A program made the position numbers and the translations under genes. From the NCBI RefSeq assembly GCF_030551255.1, contig NZ_CP130630.1, forward strand, positions 5,127,501-5,191,500: DNA of 64,000 bases, written 5' to 3'. The notes under the pieces were generated by a model, which was not told where the DNA came from, ran no database searches, and saw only the letters and a list, made by a program, of their open reading frames with translations. The stretch comes from Streptomyces sp. NL15-2K (lineage in GTDB: Bacteria > Actinomycetota > Actinomycetes > Streptomycetales > Streptomycetaceae). Shown here in pieces: positions 16,186-25,011 of the stretch (within the stretch, counting starts at the first letter, position 1; every line of letters begins with the position of its first letter).

Positions 16186-17067
16186 CTAGGCGAAGACGAC
16201 CGTCCGGCGCCCGTTCAGCAGAATCCGGCGCTCCGCATGCCACTTGACCGCCCGCGCCAGCGCCTGGCACTCCACGTCCCGGCCGATCGCGACCAGCTGG
16301 TCCGGGGTCACGTCGTGGCCGACCCGCTCGACCTCCTGCTCGATGATCGGGCCCTCGTCGAGGTCGGCGGTCACGTAGTGGGCGGTGGCGCCGATCAGCT
16401 TCACGCCGCGCGCGTGGGCCTGGTGGTACGGCTTCGCGCCCTTGAAGCTCGGCAGGAAGGAGTGGTGGATGTTGATGATCCGCCCGCTGAGCTGCTTGCA
16501 CAGGTCGTCGGAGAGCACCTGCATGTAGCGGGCGAGCACGACCAGCTCGACGTTCTCGTCGCGCACGATCTCCAGCAGTCGCGCCTCGGCCTCCGACTTG
16601 GTGTCCTTCGTCACCGGAATGTGGTGGAAGGGGATGTTGTACGACCCCACGAGCTCGGCGAAGTCGGTGTGGTTGGACACGACGGCGGCGATCTCCACCG
16701 GCAGCGCGCCGATGCGGGCGCGGAAGAGCAGGTCGTTGAGGCAGTGGCCGAACTTGCTGACCATCAGCACGATCCGCATCTTCTCCTCGGCCCGGTGGAT
16801 CTGCCAGTCCATCTGGAAGGAGTCACCGATCGCCGCGAAGCTGGCCCGCAGCTTGTCCACGGTCACCGGCGCCTCCGCCGAGAAGTGGACGCGCATGAAG
16901 AACAGTCCCGTGTCGTGGTCGCCGAACTGCTGGCTGTCCTCGATGTTGCAGCCGGTCATGAAGAGGTAGCTCGACACGGCGTGCACGATGCCCTGCTTGT
17001 CGGGGCAGGACAGGATCAGGACGTACTGGTCGGCGGGAGCGGCGGCTCGGGGGGACTGCTCGTTCAT
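16186..17067 (-). CDS. purU: formyltetrahydrofolate deformylase
   Basis: Hydrolyses 10-formyl-tetrahydrofolate to formate and tetrahydrofolate, balancing one-carbon units for purine synthesis. The 293 residues are the family length. An N-terminal ACT domain (QYVLILSCPDKQGIVHAVSS, ~13-90) is followed by a formyltransferase fold. The active-site segment NIHHSFLPSFKGAKPYHQA and the later HYVTADLDEGPII supply the catalytic His and Asp. The ATG is at 17067. A 99-bp tandem repeat array occupies the upstream region, between it and the SCO4402-type gene. Confidence 0.96.
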   Translation of the reverse strand: MNEQSPRAAAPADQYVLILSCPDKQGIVHAVSSYLFMTGCNIEDSQQFGDHDTGLFFMRVHFSAEAPVTVDKLRASFAAIGDSFQMDWQIHRAEEKMRIVLMVSKFGHCLNDLLFRARIGALPVEIAAVVSNHTDFAELVGSYNIPFHHIPVTKDTKSEAEARLLEIVRDENVELVVLARYMQVLSDDLCKQLSGRIINIHHSFLPSFKGAKPYHQAHARGVKLIGATAHYVTADLDEGPIIEQEVERVGHDVTPDQLVAIGRDVECQALARAVKWHAERRILLNGRRTVVFA

Positions 17068-17166
17068 GCGGACAGGGTCCCATATCCGGCACCCGGGCCC
17101 GCCCGCCGTCTCGTCAGGCAGACCACGTCAAGGCCGGCCGCCCCGGGCCGACCGACCACATCAAGG

Positions 17167-17388
17167 CCCGACCGCCTCAAGCCGACCGACCGCATCAAGC
17201 CGACCCGACCACATCAAGGCCGACCGGCTCAGGCCCACCGCCTCAAGTCGGCCGACCACATCAAGCCCGACCGCCTCAAGCCGACCGACCGCATCAAGCC
17301 GACCCGACCACATCAAGGCCGACCGGCTCAGGCCCACCGCCTCAAGTCGGCCGACCACATCAAGCCCGACCGCCTCAGGCCGACCGCG
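17167..17388. repeat. 99-bp tandem repeat, 2.2 copies, with nested sub-repeats
   Basis: Two units at 17167-17265 and 17266-17364 are nearly identical, followed by a partial third that reaches the stop codon of the SCO4402-type gene (17375). Each unit is built from shorter modules such as GACCGCCTCAAGCC, GACCGCATCAAGCC and GACCACATCAAGGCC. The first ~55 bases upstream (from ~17110) look like degenerate modules. Confidence 0.85.
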
Positions 17389-17821
17389 TGAGTATCCGCA
17401 GTACCTCGAGCGTGCGCGGTGGTGTGTCCGGGTCCTCGCTGTCGGCCATCGACATCCTGACGTGCGCGTCCCGCGCCGCCCGGACCGCTTCCGGCCAGGC
17501 CTGGTGGTCGACGTAGGCGGAGACGGGTGCGTCCGGGCCGACCTGGTGCATGATCCGCAGCACCCGGAGTACGGCGGTGTCGACCAGCGCGGCCTCCTGG
17601 GAGTCCCGGAAGATCGTGCCGACGTACTTCTCGGCGGACCAGTTGTCCAGCCAGGTGTCCTCGACCAGGCGGTACACGGCGTCGGTGACGTCCCCGTATC
17701 CCTCGACGCCGGCCAGCCAGACGTCCCGCTGGAACACCGGATCGGAGAGCATGTGCAGCGCGGAGCGCACATTGCTGCGCCAGCGCCACCACGGCATGTC
17801 GTTGAGTGGCATGCCGCCCAT
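17375..17821 (-). CDS. SCO4402 family protein (unknown function)
   Basis: Soluble protein of 148 residues, starting MGGMPLNDMPWWRWRSNVRS; an in-frame ATG three codons later is an alternative. The signature segments TWLDNWSAEKYVGTIFRDSQEAALVDTAV and LEVLRILTRSA identify the Streptomyces SCO4402 family as I remember it. No catalytic motif or membrane segment is visible, so no function is offered. It lies upstream of and codirectional with purU. The reading frame extends upstream without homology. No good ribosome site is visible. Confidence 0.85.
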   Translation of the reverse strand: MGGMPLNDMPWWRWRSNVRSALHMLSDPVFQRDVWLAGVEGYGDVTDAVYRLVEDTWLDNWSAEKYVGTIFRDSQEAALVDTAVLRVLRIMHQVGPDAPVSAYVDHQAWPEAVRAARDAHVRMSMADSEDPDTPPRTLEVLRILTRSA

Positions 17822-17993
17822 GGTGGAGGAGCGACGGCCGTGACGGGAAGAGTTCTCCGAATCCTGCACGGTCACCGATCGTACGTTCCCCTCCGCAAGG
17901 GCCTCACCGGCCCCCCTCTGTTCACCTTTACGCCACCGACAGATAACCAAGGGGCACACCCGGGTTAGCGATGTGGCGGAAGCGTGTCTGTCC

Positions 17994-19307
17994 ATGACCG
18001 GCAAGCGACGCTTCCGCAGCACCACCATGCCCAGGTCCACCAGGTCCACCAGGCCCGTCAGGGCCACCGCCCTCGCCACGGGGACGCTGCTGGCGTGTGC
18101 GTCGTTCGCCGCCGGATGCGGGGTCGTCCCCGGTACCACGGGGGGTTCAGGGGACGACCCGATCAAGGTTATGACCTGGGCCCCGGAGAACACCAACGCG
18201 ACCAACAAACCCGGCATGCCGGCCTTCGCCCAGGCCTACGCCCGCTGGGTCAACTCCCGGGGCGGCATCAACGGCCGCGAGCTCACCGTACTGACCTGCA
18301 ACGACCGTAACGACAGCGTGGCCGCCGCCCGGTGCGCCCGGCGCGCGGTCAAGGAGAACGTGGTCGCGGTCGTCGGCTCCTACAGCCAGCACGCCGACTC
18401 CTTCTTCCCGCCCCTGGAGGGCGCGGGCATCCCGTACATAGGCGGCTACGGCGTCACCTCCGCCGAGTTCACCAGCCCGCTCTCCTACCCCGTGAACGGC
18501 GGCCAGCCCGCGCTCCTGGCCGGTCTCGGCAAGTCGCTCGCCGGCTGCGGACCCGTCGCGCTGGTACGGCCCGACACCATCGCGGGCGACGAGCTGCCGA
18601 ACCTGCTCGACTCCGGCCTGACGGCGGGCGGGCACGAGGCCTCGCAGGACCTGCGGGCGGCGGACGACGCCACCGAGTACTCCGAGCAGTCGGATCAGGC
18701 GCTCGAGAGCACCACCACCGAGCTGGAGAAGAAGGGGTGCGTGGTGCCCGCGCTCGGCGACCGCACCGGCACCTTCATGGACTCCTTCCGCCGCGCCCGC
18801 GAGGACTACCCCGAGGTGCGCACCGGCATGGTGCTCGGCGACGTGGACCAGACGGGGATCGACGCATCCGGCGGGAAGTCAGGTCCCTACGAGGGGTCGT
18901 ACATCACCGGCTGGTACCCGGTGGAGACGGACACGCGCTGGGACGGGATGAAGAAGGTCATCAGCGAGAAGGCCTTCGACGACAACCGCATCGACGCGGC
19001 GGACGCCGGTGTGCAGACCACCTGGATCGCGTACACCGTGTTGCAGAAGGTCATCGAGTCGCTCGGCGACGGTCAGGTGTCCTCCGACACCGTACGGGAG
19101 ACCCTGGACCACGGGCTCAAGGTCGGCACGGGCGGACTGACGCCGACGCTCCAGTGGCGGTTCCAGGGTCCGCTCGCCTCCGTCGGCTTCCCGCGCCTGG
19201 TCAACACCGACGTGACCCTGCAGGTGGTACGGCAGGGTCGGCTGGTGTCGGCCAGGAAGGGCTTCACCGACGTGACGGCCACGCTGCGGAACGCCGAGGT
19301 GAACTGA
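17994..19307 (+). CDS. lipoprotein substrate-binding protein (branched-chain amino acid type)
   Basis: Extracytoplasmic solute-binding protein of 437 residues anchored as a lipoprotein. The N-terminus has an Arg/Lys/Ser/Thr-rich n-region, a hydrophobic h-region (TALATGTLLACASF) and a lipobox FAAGC about 40 residues in. The mature part has the periplasmic-binding type I fold: PGMPAFAQAYARWVNSRGGINGRE and VVAVVGSYSQHADSFFPPLEGAGIPYIGG. No permease or ATPase genes are adjacent, so it is an orphan binding protein or a receptor. It is divergent from the SCO4402-type gene. Confidence 0.88.
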   Translation: MTGKRRFRSTTMPRSTRSTRPVRATALATGTLLACASFAAGCGVVPGTTGGSGDDPIKVMTWAPENTNATNKPGMPAFAQAYARWVNSRGGINGRELTVLTCNDRNDSVAAARCARRAVKENVVAVVGSYSQHADSFFPPLEGAGIPYIGGYGVTSAEFTSPLSYPVNGGQPALLAGLGKSLAGCGPVALVRPDTIAGDELPNLLDSGLTAGGHEASQDLRAADDATEYSEQSDQALESTTTELEKKGCVVPALGDRTGTFMDSFRRAREDYPEVRTGMVLGDVDQTGIDASGGKSGPYEGSYITGWYPVETDTRWDGMKKVISEKAFDDNRIDAADAGVQTTWIAYTVLQKVIESLGDGQVSSDTVRETLDHGLKVGTGGLTPTLQWRFQGPLASVGFPRLVNTDVTLQVVRQGRLVSARKGFTDVTATLRNAEVN

Positions 19308-19358
19308 GGGACCGGGCGGCTCCGGCCCCTCTCCGGTCAGGCCCGGTTCAGGTCCCGG

Positions 19359-21374
19359 TCAGAGCTGGACCGGCTGGCGCTGGGTCAGGCCGTACGTCTT
19401 CGCGATCTCGTTCCACAGCCGGGCCGCCTTGACCTTCTCGGTGCTGGCCGTGCCGCTCGCCCGGTTGCCTGCCAGGGTCTGCCCGGTCACGCGGGCCTGG
19501 CCCTTCTTGCAGCCCTTCTTGCCGGCCGCCTGGTCGGCCCAGGCCGCGTAGTGGTTGTCGGCCGACGCGGACGCCTTCCACGCCTTGGTGAGGGCGTCGG
19601 TCAGCGCGGCGTGGTTGGGCAGCTTGTCGACCGAGAGGGCCGACAGGCTGGTCACCAGGCCGTTGCGCTGCTGGGCGGCATCGCGCAGGTCCTTGGCCGC
19701 CTGGCCGAGGTTCTTGCAGGACTTCACGGCGGCCACCGCGTTGATCACCGAGGTCCGGCTGTCCCCGCTGTCCGCGAGCAGCTTGTCCAGGGCGACGGCC
19801 TGCTGCTTCGCCGGGTCGGCGGACGGCGAGGCCGAGCCGTCGGTCGCCGGGGCGGTGGCGGAGACGGTCTGGTTCTTGCCGTCGCCCTTGTCGTCGCCCC
19901 CGCCCGCGAGCAGCGCACCCGCGCCGATACCGAGGACGGCGATACCGATGCCGACGGCGGCGATGAGGGGCACGCGCGATCCGGTACGACGGCCTCGGCC
20001 CCCGTCGCCGTGCCCATGAGCCTGCGGCGGGCCGGCGTACGGCGGCTGCGCGTACGGCGGTTGGTGGGGCTGCGCGTACGGCGGTTGGGCGCCGGGCGTG
20101 GCCCCGGGCTGCTGGAGGCGCGGCAGTTGCTGGGTGGCGGCCGGGCCGCCCGGCTCGCTGCGGAAGAGGTTGTCGAACTCGGCCGGCGTCTGCCGGTCCC
20201 CGCCGTATGCCGCTCCGGCGGGCTGCTGCCCGGGCACGGGCGGTATGTACTGCGTGGCCTCGGCGTCGGGGCCGGTGGCGGGCGGCAACGGGCCGGGGGA
20301 CGGCATGGGGCCGGGGCCGGCGGCGGGCTGAGGTGCCGCTCCGGGCTGAGGGCCCGGTCCGCCGCGGGGGCCGCCTCGTGGCGCACGGCCGAGGAACTGG
20401 GTCGACTCGGAGGGCGATTCCGCGGGCGATTCGGCGTTCACCTCGGGCGGCAGCGCTCCGGGTCCCACCGGCGGGAGGTACTGCGTCGCTCCCTCGTCGG
20501 CGGAGGCGGAGGGGGCGGCGGTGGGGGCGGCGGTGGGGGCGGCGGTGGGGGCGACCGGCGGTATGTACTGGGTGGCGCCCTCGTCGGCGGGCGGCAGAGG
20601 GGCGGAGCCGGGCACGCTGTGTCTGGGCGCCGGGAGGAAGCCGTTCGAGTCACCGGGGGCCGCGGGCGGCAGGGGAGCCCCGCCTGCGTGAGAGCCGTAG
20701 CCTCCGGCGGACGGCACCGGCCCAGCGTCCTGCGCCACGGGCGGCAGAGGGGCCCCGCCGTCGGAAGCGCCGTACCCACCGGCACCACCGTGCCCTGCGG
20801 GCGGAGAGGAGCCGTAGCCACCGTCACCCTGGCCATCATGCCCTGCGGGCGGCATGGAGCCGTAACCACCGGCGCCCGAGCCGTCATGTCCCGCAGGCGG
20901 CAGCGAGCCGTCGCCGCCGACCGGGCCGTAGGCCCCGCCGCCCGGCGCCGCAGGGCCGTACCCGTCGGTGCGGCCGTACCCGTCGGTGCCGTACGTCGAT
21001 CCCTGTGGCCCCTCCTGGGGTATGCCACCCTGCGTTTCCGGCGTGCCCCAGGCGGGAGGGGGGGTCGGTTCGGCGGAGTTCCACGGCTGGGCGGGCTGGG
21101 TCGACCAGCCCTGGCCCGGTGGCGGGGCCGGGGTCTGGTGCTGGTCGGGGCCCCACGGGGTGCCCCAGGACTGGCCGCCGGGCGGCGCCGAGGCCGGGCC
21201 GGATGGCGGACCGGACGGGGCGCCGGGCGCCGGAGTGTTGTGCCCGCCGGCCGGTCGGCCGCCGTATCCGCCCGTCATACCCGGCAGCAGGGGTTCCCCG
21301 CCGTCGGAGGGCAGCACGATGCCTTCGCGCGCCTCGCGCGGCGGGGGCTCCTCGCCCTGTCCACTCTGCGTCAC
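19359..21374 (-). CDS. Pro/Gly-rich single-pass membrane protein
   Basis: Protein of 671 residues. The first ~450 are low-complexity Pro/Gly/Ala with internal repeats: GYGS-x-PPAGHDG modules, several ATQYIPPV-like motifs and a threefold PTAA repeat. One transmembrane helix (VPLIAAVGIGIAVLGIGAGALLA) lies near residue 475. The ~190-residue exterior C-terminal domain is helical with paired cysteines (VKSCKNLGQ and KKGCKKGQ). The layout is that of Streptomyces proteins with a disordered cytosolic tail and a small extracellular domain; the function is unknown. The intergenic region upstream has a hairpin and a direct repeat. Confidence 0.85.
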   Translation of the reverse strand: MTQSGQGEEPPPREAREGIVLPSDGGEPLLPGMTGGYGGRPAGGHNTPAPGAPSGPPSGPASAPPGGQSWGTPWGPDQHQTPAPPPGQGWSTQPAQPWNSAEPTPPPAWGTPETQGGIPQEGPQGSTYGTDGYGRTDGYGPAAPGGGAYGPVGGDGSLPPAGHDGSGAGGYGSMPPAGHDGQGDGGYGSSPPAGHGGAGGYGASDGGAPLPPVAQDAGPVPSAGGYGSHAGGAPLPPAAPGDSNGFLPAPRHSVPGSAPLPPADEGATQYIPPVAPTAAPTAAPTAAPSASADEGATQYLPPVGPGALPPEVNAESPAESPSESTQFLGRAPRGGPRGGPGPQPGAAPQPAAGPGPMPSPGPLPPATGPDAEATQYIPPVPGQQPAGAAYGGDRQTPAEFDNLFRSEPGGPAATQQLPRLQQPGATPGAQPPYAQPHQPPYAQPPYAGPPQAHGHGDGGRGRRTGSRVPLIAAVGIGIAVLGIGAGALLAGGGDDKGDGKNQTVSATAPATDGSASPSADPAKQQAVALDKLLADSGDSRTSVINAVAAVKSCKNLGQAAKDLRDAAQQRNGLVTSLSALSVDKLPNHAALTDALTKAWKASASADNHYAAWADQAAGKKGCKKGQARVTGQTLAGNRASGTASTEKVKAARLWNEIAKTYGLTQRQPVQL

Positions 21375-21477
21375 CGGGACTCCTACTAATGGGGGACCTT
21401 CGGAATCGTCGGCTCACGCTACCGGGTCCCCAGAGCCCGGTGCCACGCGGTCAAGGACCTGACCTGCGTCGCTGTGA

Positions 21478-21499
21478 CCGCCGTAACAGATCACGGCGG
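21478..21499. promoter_or_regulatory. hairpin in the upstream region
   Basis: CCGCCGT (21478-21484) and ACGGCGG (21493-21499) form a 7-bp stem with an 8-base loop between the XRE-TPR gene and the Pro/Gly-rich protein gene. It could terminate the former or regulate the latter. Confidence 0.4.
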
Positions 21500-21538
21500 C
21501 CTCGGTGACAAAGCGGTGACAGAACCGGGCCCCGATCC

Positions 21539-21582
21539 GCTGTATATGGCCCCCTTTCGCACCGCTGTATATGGCCCCTTTC
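21539..21582. repeat. 25-bp-period direct repeat
   Basis: GCTGTATATGGCCCC-TTTC occurs at 21539 and again at 21564. The sequence is AT-richer than its surroundings and lies just past the stop of the XRE-TPR gene, upstream of the Pro/Gly-rich protein gene. Two half-sites two helical turns apart are consistent with a regulator site. Confidence 0.6.
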
Positions 21583-22966
21583 ACGCCGCCGCTTGCAGCT
21601 CCATCCGCGCGCCGAACTCCCTTACCACCGGCTCGTCCCGGAAGGGATCCAGCCGCTGCTGGAAGTCGTCCAGGTACTCGGCGCCCCGGTTGGACCGCAG
21701 GGTCTCGAGGAGCTCGACCGCCTTCAGCCCCGTATTGCAGGCCTGTTCCACCTCCCGCTGCTGCACCTGCGCGGTGGCGAGCAGCACGTAGCCGATGGCC
21801 CTACGGCGCGCCCGCGACTCGGGGTGCCCGGCCAGGGACTCCCGCGCGCACCGCGCCGCCGCCTCGGCCTGCCCCAGGTCCCGGTGGCAGTGCGCCAACT
21901 CGTCGGCCAGGTAGGCCTCGTCGAAGTGCGCGATCCACGCCGGGTCGTCCCCGGAGTCCGGGTCCGCCTGCTCCAGGGCGTTCACCGCGCGCGCGGACGC
22001 CACCTGGGCGGCTCGCGCGTCGCCCATCAGCGCGTGCCCGCGCGCCTCCGCCGCGTGGAACATGGACTCCGCGCGCGGTGTCACGCGCCCTCGCGCCCCC
22101 TCCTGCGCCGCCCGCGCCAACTGCGCGATCTCGCGCGGGTTTCCGAGCTGGGCGGCGAGGTGGCTCATGGAGGCGGCGAGGACGTACCCGCCGTAGCCGC
22201 GGTCGCCCGCCGCCTGGGCGAGCCGCAGTGCCTGGATGTAGTAGCGCTGGGCGAGGCCGGGCTGGCCGGTGTCGACGGCCATGTAGCCGGCGAGTTCGGT
22301 CAGCCGGGCCACCGCGGCGAAGAGGTCACGGCCGACCGCCTCGCGGTAGGAGCCCGCCAGCAGTCCGGAGACGACGCTGTTGAGGTAGTGCACGACGACC
22401 GGGCGCACATGCCCGCTGCCGTACTGGTGGTCCAGGTCGACCAGCGCCTGGGTCATCGCGCGTACGGCCGCCACGTCGGACTGCCCCACCCGCGGCCCGC
22501 CCGAGCGCGCCACCTGCGAGTCGGGCGAGGAGATCAGCCAGTCGCGGCTGGGCTCGACGAGCGCCGAGGCGGCGACGGAGGAACCGGACAGGAAGTCCCG
22601 GCGGCCCACGTCACTGCGCCACAGCTCGCACACCTGCTCGATGGCGCCCAGGACCGTAGGCGAGAACTGCAGGCCGACGCCCGAGGCGAGGTTCTTGCCG
22701 TTGGCCATGCCGATCTCGTCGATCGTGACCGTACGGCCGAGTTTGCGGCCGAGCGCCTCGGCGATGATCGCCGGGGCGCGTCCGCGTGGCTGTTGCCCGC
22801 GCAACCAGCGCGCCACGGACGTCTTGTCGTACCGCAGATCGAGACCGTGCTCGGCGCCGCACATGTTGACCCGGCGGGCCAGCCCTGCGTTCGAGCAGCC
22901 CGCTTCCTGGATGAGCGCCTGCAGCCGTTCGTTCGGCTGCCGCGCGACGAGAGGCCTTGCGGCCAT
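21581..22966 (-). CDS. XRE-type regulator with TPR-like domain
   Basis: Regulator of 461 residues. The N-terminal helix-turn-helix (QALIQEAGCSNAGLARRVN and KTSVARWLRGQQPRG, ~10-65) is followed by a long alpha-helical TPR-like region rich in Ala/Leu repeats. The layout matches the Streptomyces NsdA-like family of pleiotropic regulators, but assignment to a named member is not possible by eye. The ATG at 22966 has an AGGGGG ribosome site eight bases upstream; the frame extends further but without support. Confidence 0.88.
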   Translation of the reverse strand: MAARPLVARQPNERLQALIQEAGCSNAGLARRVNMCGAEHGLDLRYDKTSVARWLRGQQPRGRAPAIIAEALGRKLGRTVTIDEIGMANGKNLASGVGLQFSPTVLGAIEQVCELWRSDVGRRDFLSGSSVAASALVEPSRDWLISSPDSQVARSGGPRVGQSDVAAVRAMTQALVDLDHQYGSGHVRPVVVHYLNSVVSGLLAGSYREAVGRDLFAAVARLTELAGYMAVDTGQPGLAQRYYIQALRLAQAAGDRGYGGYVLAASMSHLAAQLGNPREIAQLARAAQEGARGRVTPRAESMFHAAEARGHALMGDARAAQVASARAVNALEQADPDSGDDPAWIAHFDEAYLADELAHCHRDLGQAEAAARCARESLAGHPESRARRRAIGYVLLATAQVQQREVEQACNTGLKAVELLETLRSNRGAEYLDDFQQRLDPFRDEPVVREFGARMELQAAA

Positions 22967-23243
22967 GGCATAACCCCCTGTGGCTGCGGTGCCTGCCCAC
23001 GCACCGAGTTGATGTGTCTTCCACGGCCCCACCCCTCGCCTGCCGAGCGAAAGGATCCGGCCGTGAAGATCAATGCCCCGTCCAGACAGCGAAAATGCGA
23101 GGCTTGCGAGGATTGCCGGGGTTACGGCTGATGCCGACCCCACTCCTGGCTACCCAGCTCGTGCCGCGGTTCCTCCTGCGCGCCCCCACACATGCACCCA
23201 TGCGCCCCAAATGGGGAATCAATGCTCCTCCCCCGCGCGCGTA
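22967..23243. other. 277-bp upstream region of the XRE-TPR gene
   Basis: Presumed promoter region of the regulator; no gene, strong repeat or clear -10/-35 pair is evident. A MITE-like element follows. Confidence 0.4.
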
Positions 23244-23489
23244 GGTCCTGTCGCCGGACTGGCTTCGTCCGCCCGGAGGGCGGGCCTCGCGGCGGCGATG
23301 GGGGTGCCCCCGCGCGAGCTCGGTTCGAGCGTGGGGGAGCGTGCGATCGCAAGGCGCCGAAAGGCCCTAGTAGCGGAGCTACTAGGGCCTTTCGGCAACG
23401 CGGCTGGGGGTCCCCCCGCGCGAGCGCAGCCGAGCGTGGGGGAGTGCGTGCCAGCGCCGCGAGGCAGAAGTCAGTCCGGCGACAGGGCC
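23244..23489. mobile_element. MITE-like element with central perfect hairpin
   Basis: The ends GGTCCTGTCGCCGGACT (23244-23260) and its 16/17 reverse complement (23473-23489) bound a 246-bp segment. CCTCGCGGC / GCCGCGAGG repeat further inside. At the centre is a perfect 18-bp stem with a 3-base loop (23357-23374 / 23378-23395). It is flanked by two copies of a CCCCGCGCGAGC...GAGCGTGGGGGAG module. No coding capacity. Confidence 0.7.
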
Positions 23490-23519
23490 TGGCCGTAACC
23501 CGAGGTGGGCGCGGGAGTT

Positions 23520-24182
23520 GTGTTCAGCGTGGAAGAGACGATCGCGGGCACCGAAGCCGCTCAGATTCCGAAGCAGCGCGGGGAATCGCTGCTGGACGCA
23601 GCCGTACGCTACGCCGAGGAGCGCCACTGGGACGTCTTCCCCGGCACCTGGCTGGAAGCCGTCGACGGGGCGCAGCGCTGCTCGTGCGGCGATGCCGCGT
23701 GCGCCGCACCCGGCGCTCATGCGGCGGGCGGCGACTGGGAGACGCAGGCCACAGGCAGTGCGACCGTCGCGCGCCGGATGTGGCAGAAGCAGCCGACGGC
23801 GTCGATCCTGCTGCCCACCGGGCGTACGTTCGACGCGATCTCCGTCGCGGAGACGGCCGGGTTTCTGGCGCTCGCGCGCATGGAGCGGATGGAGTTGACG
23901 CTGGGGCCGGTGACGCTGACGCCGGACCGTCGGATGCAGTTCTTCGTGTTGCCGGGGGCTTCGGTGAAGGTCCCGGATCTGGTGCGCAAGCTGGGCTGGT
24001 CGCCGTCGTCTCTCGATCTGGTCGCGCTCGGGGAGGGCGAGTACGTCGCGGCGCCTCCCACGCGGTACGGATCCTCGGGTGCCGTGCAGTGGGCCTGCCG
24101 TCCTACGCCGGCGAACCGGTGGCTGCCGGACGCGGAGGAGTTGATCTCGCCGCTCGCCTACGCGTGCGGGCGGGATCGGTAA
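23520..24182 (+). CDS. bifunctional DNA primase/polymerase-like protein
   Basis: Soluble protein of 220 residues with Prim-Pol-domain similarity: VRYAEERHWDVFPGTWLEAVDG, a CSCGDAACAAPGAH segment that could bind zinc, and the later ASILLPTGRTFDAISV. Members are widespread in Streptomyces, often without a helicase partner, and their role is unclear. GTG starts at 23505, 23520 and 23529 are all possible; the GGGAG tract is best spaced for 23529. It lies directly after a MITE-like element, which may hold its promoter. Confidence 0.75.
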   Translation: MFSVEETIAGTEAAQIPKQRGESLLDAAVRYAEERHWDVFPGTWLEAVDGAQRCSCGDAACAAPGAHAAGGDWETQATGSATVARRMWQKQPTASILLPTGRTFDAISVAETAGFLALARMERMELTLGPVTLTPDRRMQFFVLPGASVKVPDLVRKLGWSPSSLDLVALGEGEYVAAPPTRYGSSGAVQWACRPTPANRWLPDAEELISPLAYACGRDR

Positions 24183-24204
24183 CCTCAGGCAATCTCCCGG
24201 CCCG

Positions 24205-24216
24205 TAGGGTTCACCC
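24205..24216 (+). promoter_or_regulatory. -10 element of ABC ATPase gene, leaderless
   Basis: TAGGGT (24205-24210) lies six bases before the ATG at 24217, with no ribosome site between. Confidence 0.55.
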
Positions 24217-25011
24217 ATGACGTCGGGAGCAGTGGTGGGTGCAGCCGCCGTACGTGTGCGAGGGCTCTGGAAGCGGTTCGGGCAGCAGGTCGCCGTCGCC
24301 GGGATCGATCTGGAGTTGCCCGCGGGGAAGTTCATCGGGCTCGTCGGGCCGAACGGGGCCGGGAAGACCACCACGCTGTCGATGGTGACCGGGCTGCTGC
24401 GGCCCGATCAGGGGAGCGTCGAGGTCGTCGGGCACGACGTGTGGCGGGATCCGGTGGAGGTGAAGGCCCGGATCGGGGTGCTGCCCGAGGGGCTCAGGCT
24501 GTTCGAGCGGCTGTCCGGGCGCGAACTCCTCGCCTACTCGGGGCGATTGCGCGGGCTGCCCGGTGCCGAGGTCGACAAGCGGGCCACGCAGCTGCTGGAC
24601 GTCCTCGACCTGTCCGGCGCCCAGCACAAGCTCGTCGTCGACTACTCGACCGGCATGCGCAAGAAGATCGGGCTCGCCACCGCACTCCTCCACAACCCCG
24701 AAGTGCTGTTCCTCGACGAGCCGTTCGAGGGCGTCGACCCGGTGTCCGCGCAGATCATTCGGGGTGTGCTCGAGCGGTACACGGCGTCCGGCGCCACCGT
24801 CGTCTTCTCCTCCCATGTGATGGAGCTCGTCGAGTCCCTGTGCGACTGGGTGGCCGTCATGGCCGTCGGCCGCATCCGCGCCCACGGCCCCCTCGCGCAA
24901 GTGCGCGGCGAGGCGCCCTCGTTGCAGCGGGCCTTCCTCGAACTCGTCGGCGCGGACAGCCGCGACACCGGCTCCCACCTCGACTGGCTGGGCGGCGGGG
25001 CGGCCCGGTGA
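24217..25011 (+). CDS. ABC transporter ATP-binding protein
   Basis: ABC ATPase of 264 residues: Walker [10 protein letters not shown] (~48-56), signature YSTGMRKK (the usual SGG reads STG), and Walker B EVLFLDEP. It powers the membrane protein in the next gene, with which it overlaps by four bases (GTGA). The ABC-2 exporter type is inferred from its similarity to DrrA/NatA-like ATPases and from the partner. Its mRNA is probably leaderless. Confidence 0.93.
   Translation: MTSGAVVGAAAVRVRGLWKRFGQQVAVAGIDLELPAGKFIGLVGPNGAGKTTTLSMVTGLLRPDQGSVEVVGHDVWRDPVEVKARIGVLPEGLRLFERLSGRELLAYSGRLRGLPGAEVDKRATQLLDVLDLSGAQHKLVVDYSTGMRKKIGLATALLHNPEVLFLDEPFEGVDPVSAQIIRGVLERYTASGATVVFSSHVMELVESLCDWVAVMAVGRIRAHGPLAQVRGEAPSLQRAFLELVGADSRDTGSHLDWLGGGAAR

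Noticed and set aside
17167..17388. Possible CRISPR array or coding repeat protein
   Set aside because: There are no spacers. The open frame through the repeat on the plus strand continues antisense to purU and has no start or ribosome site of its own.
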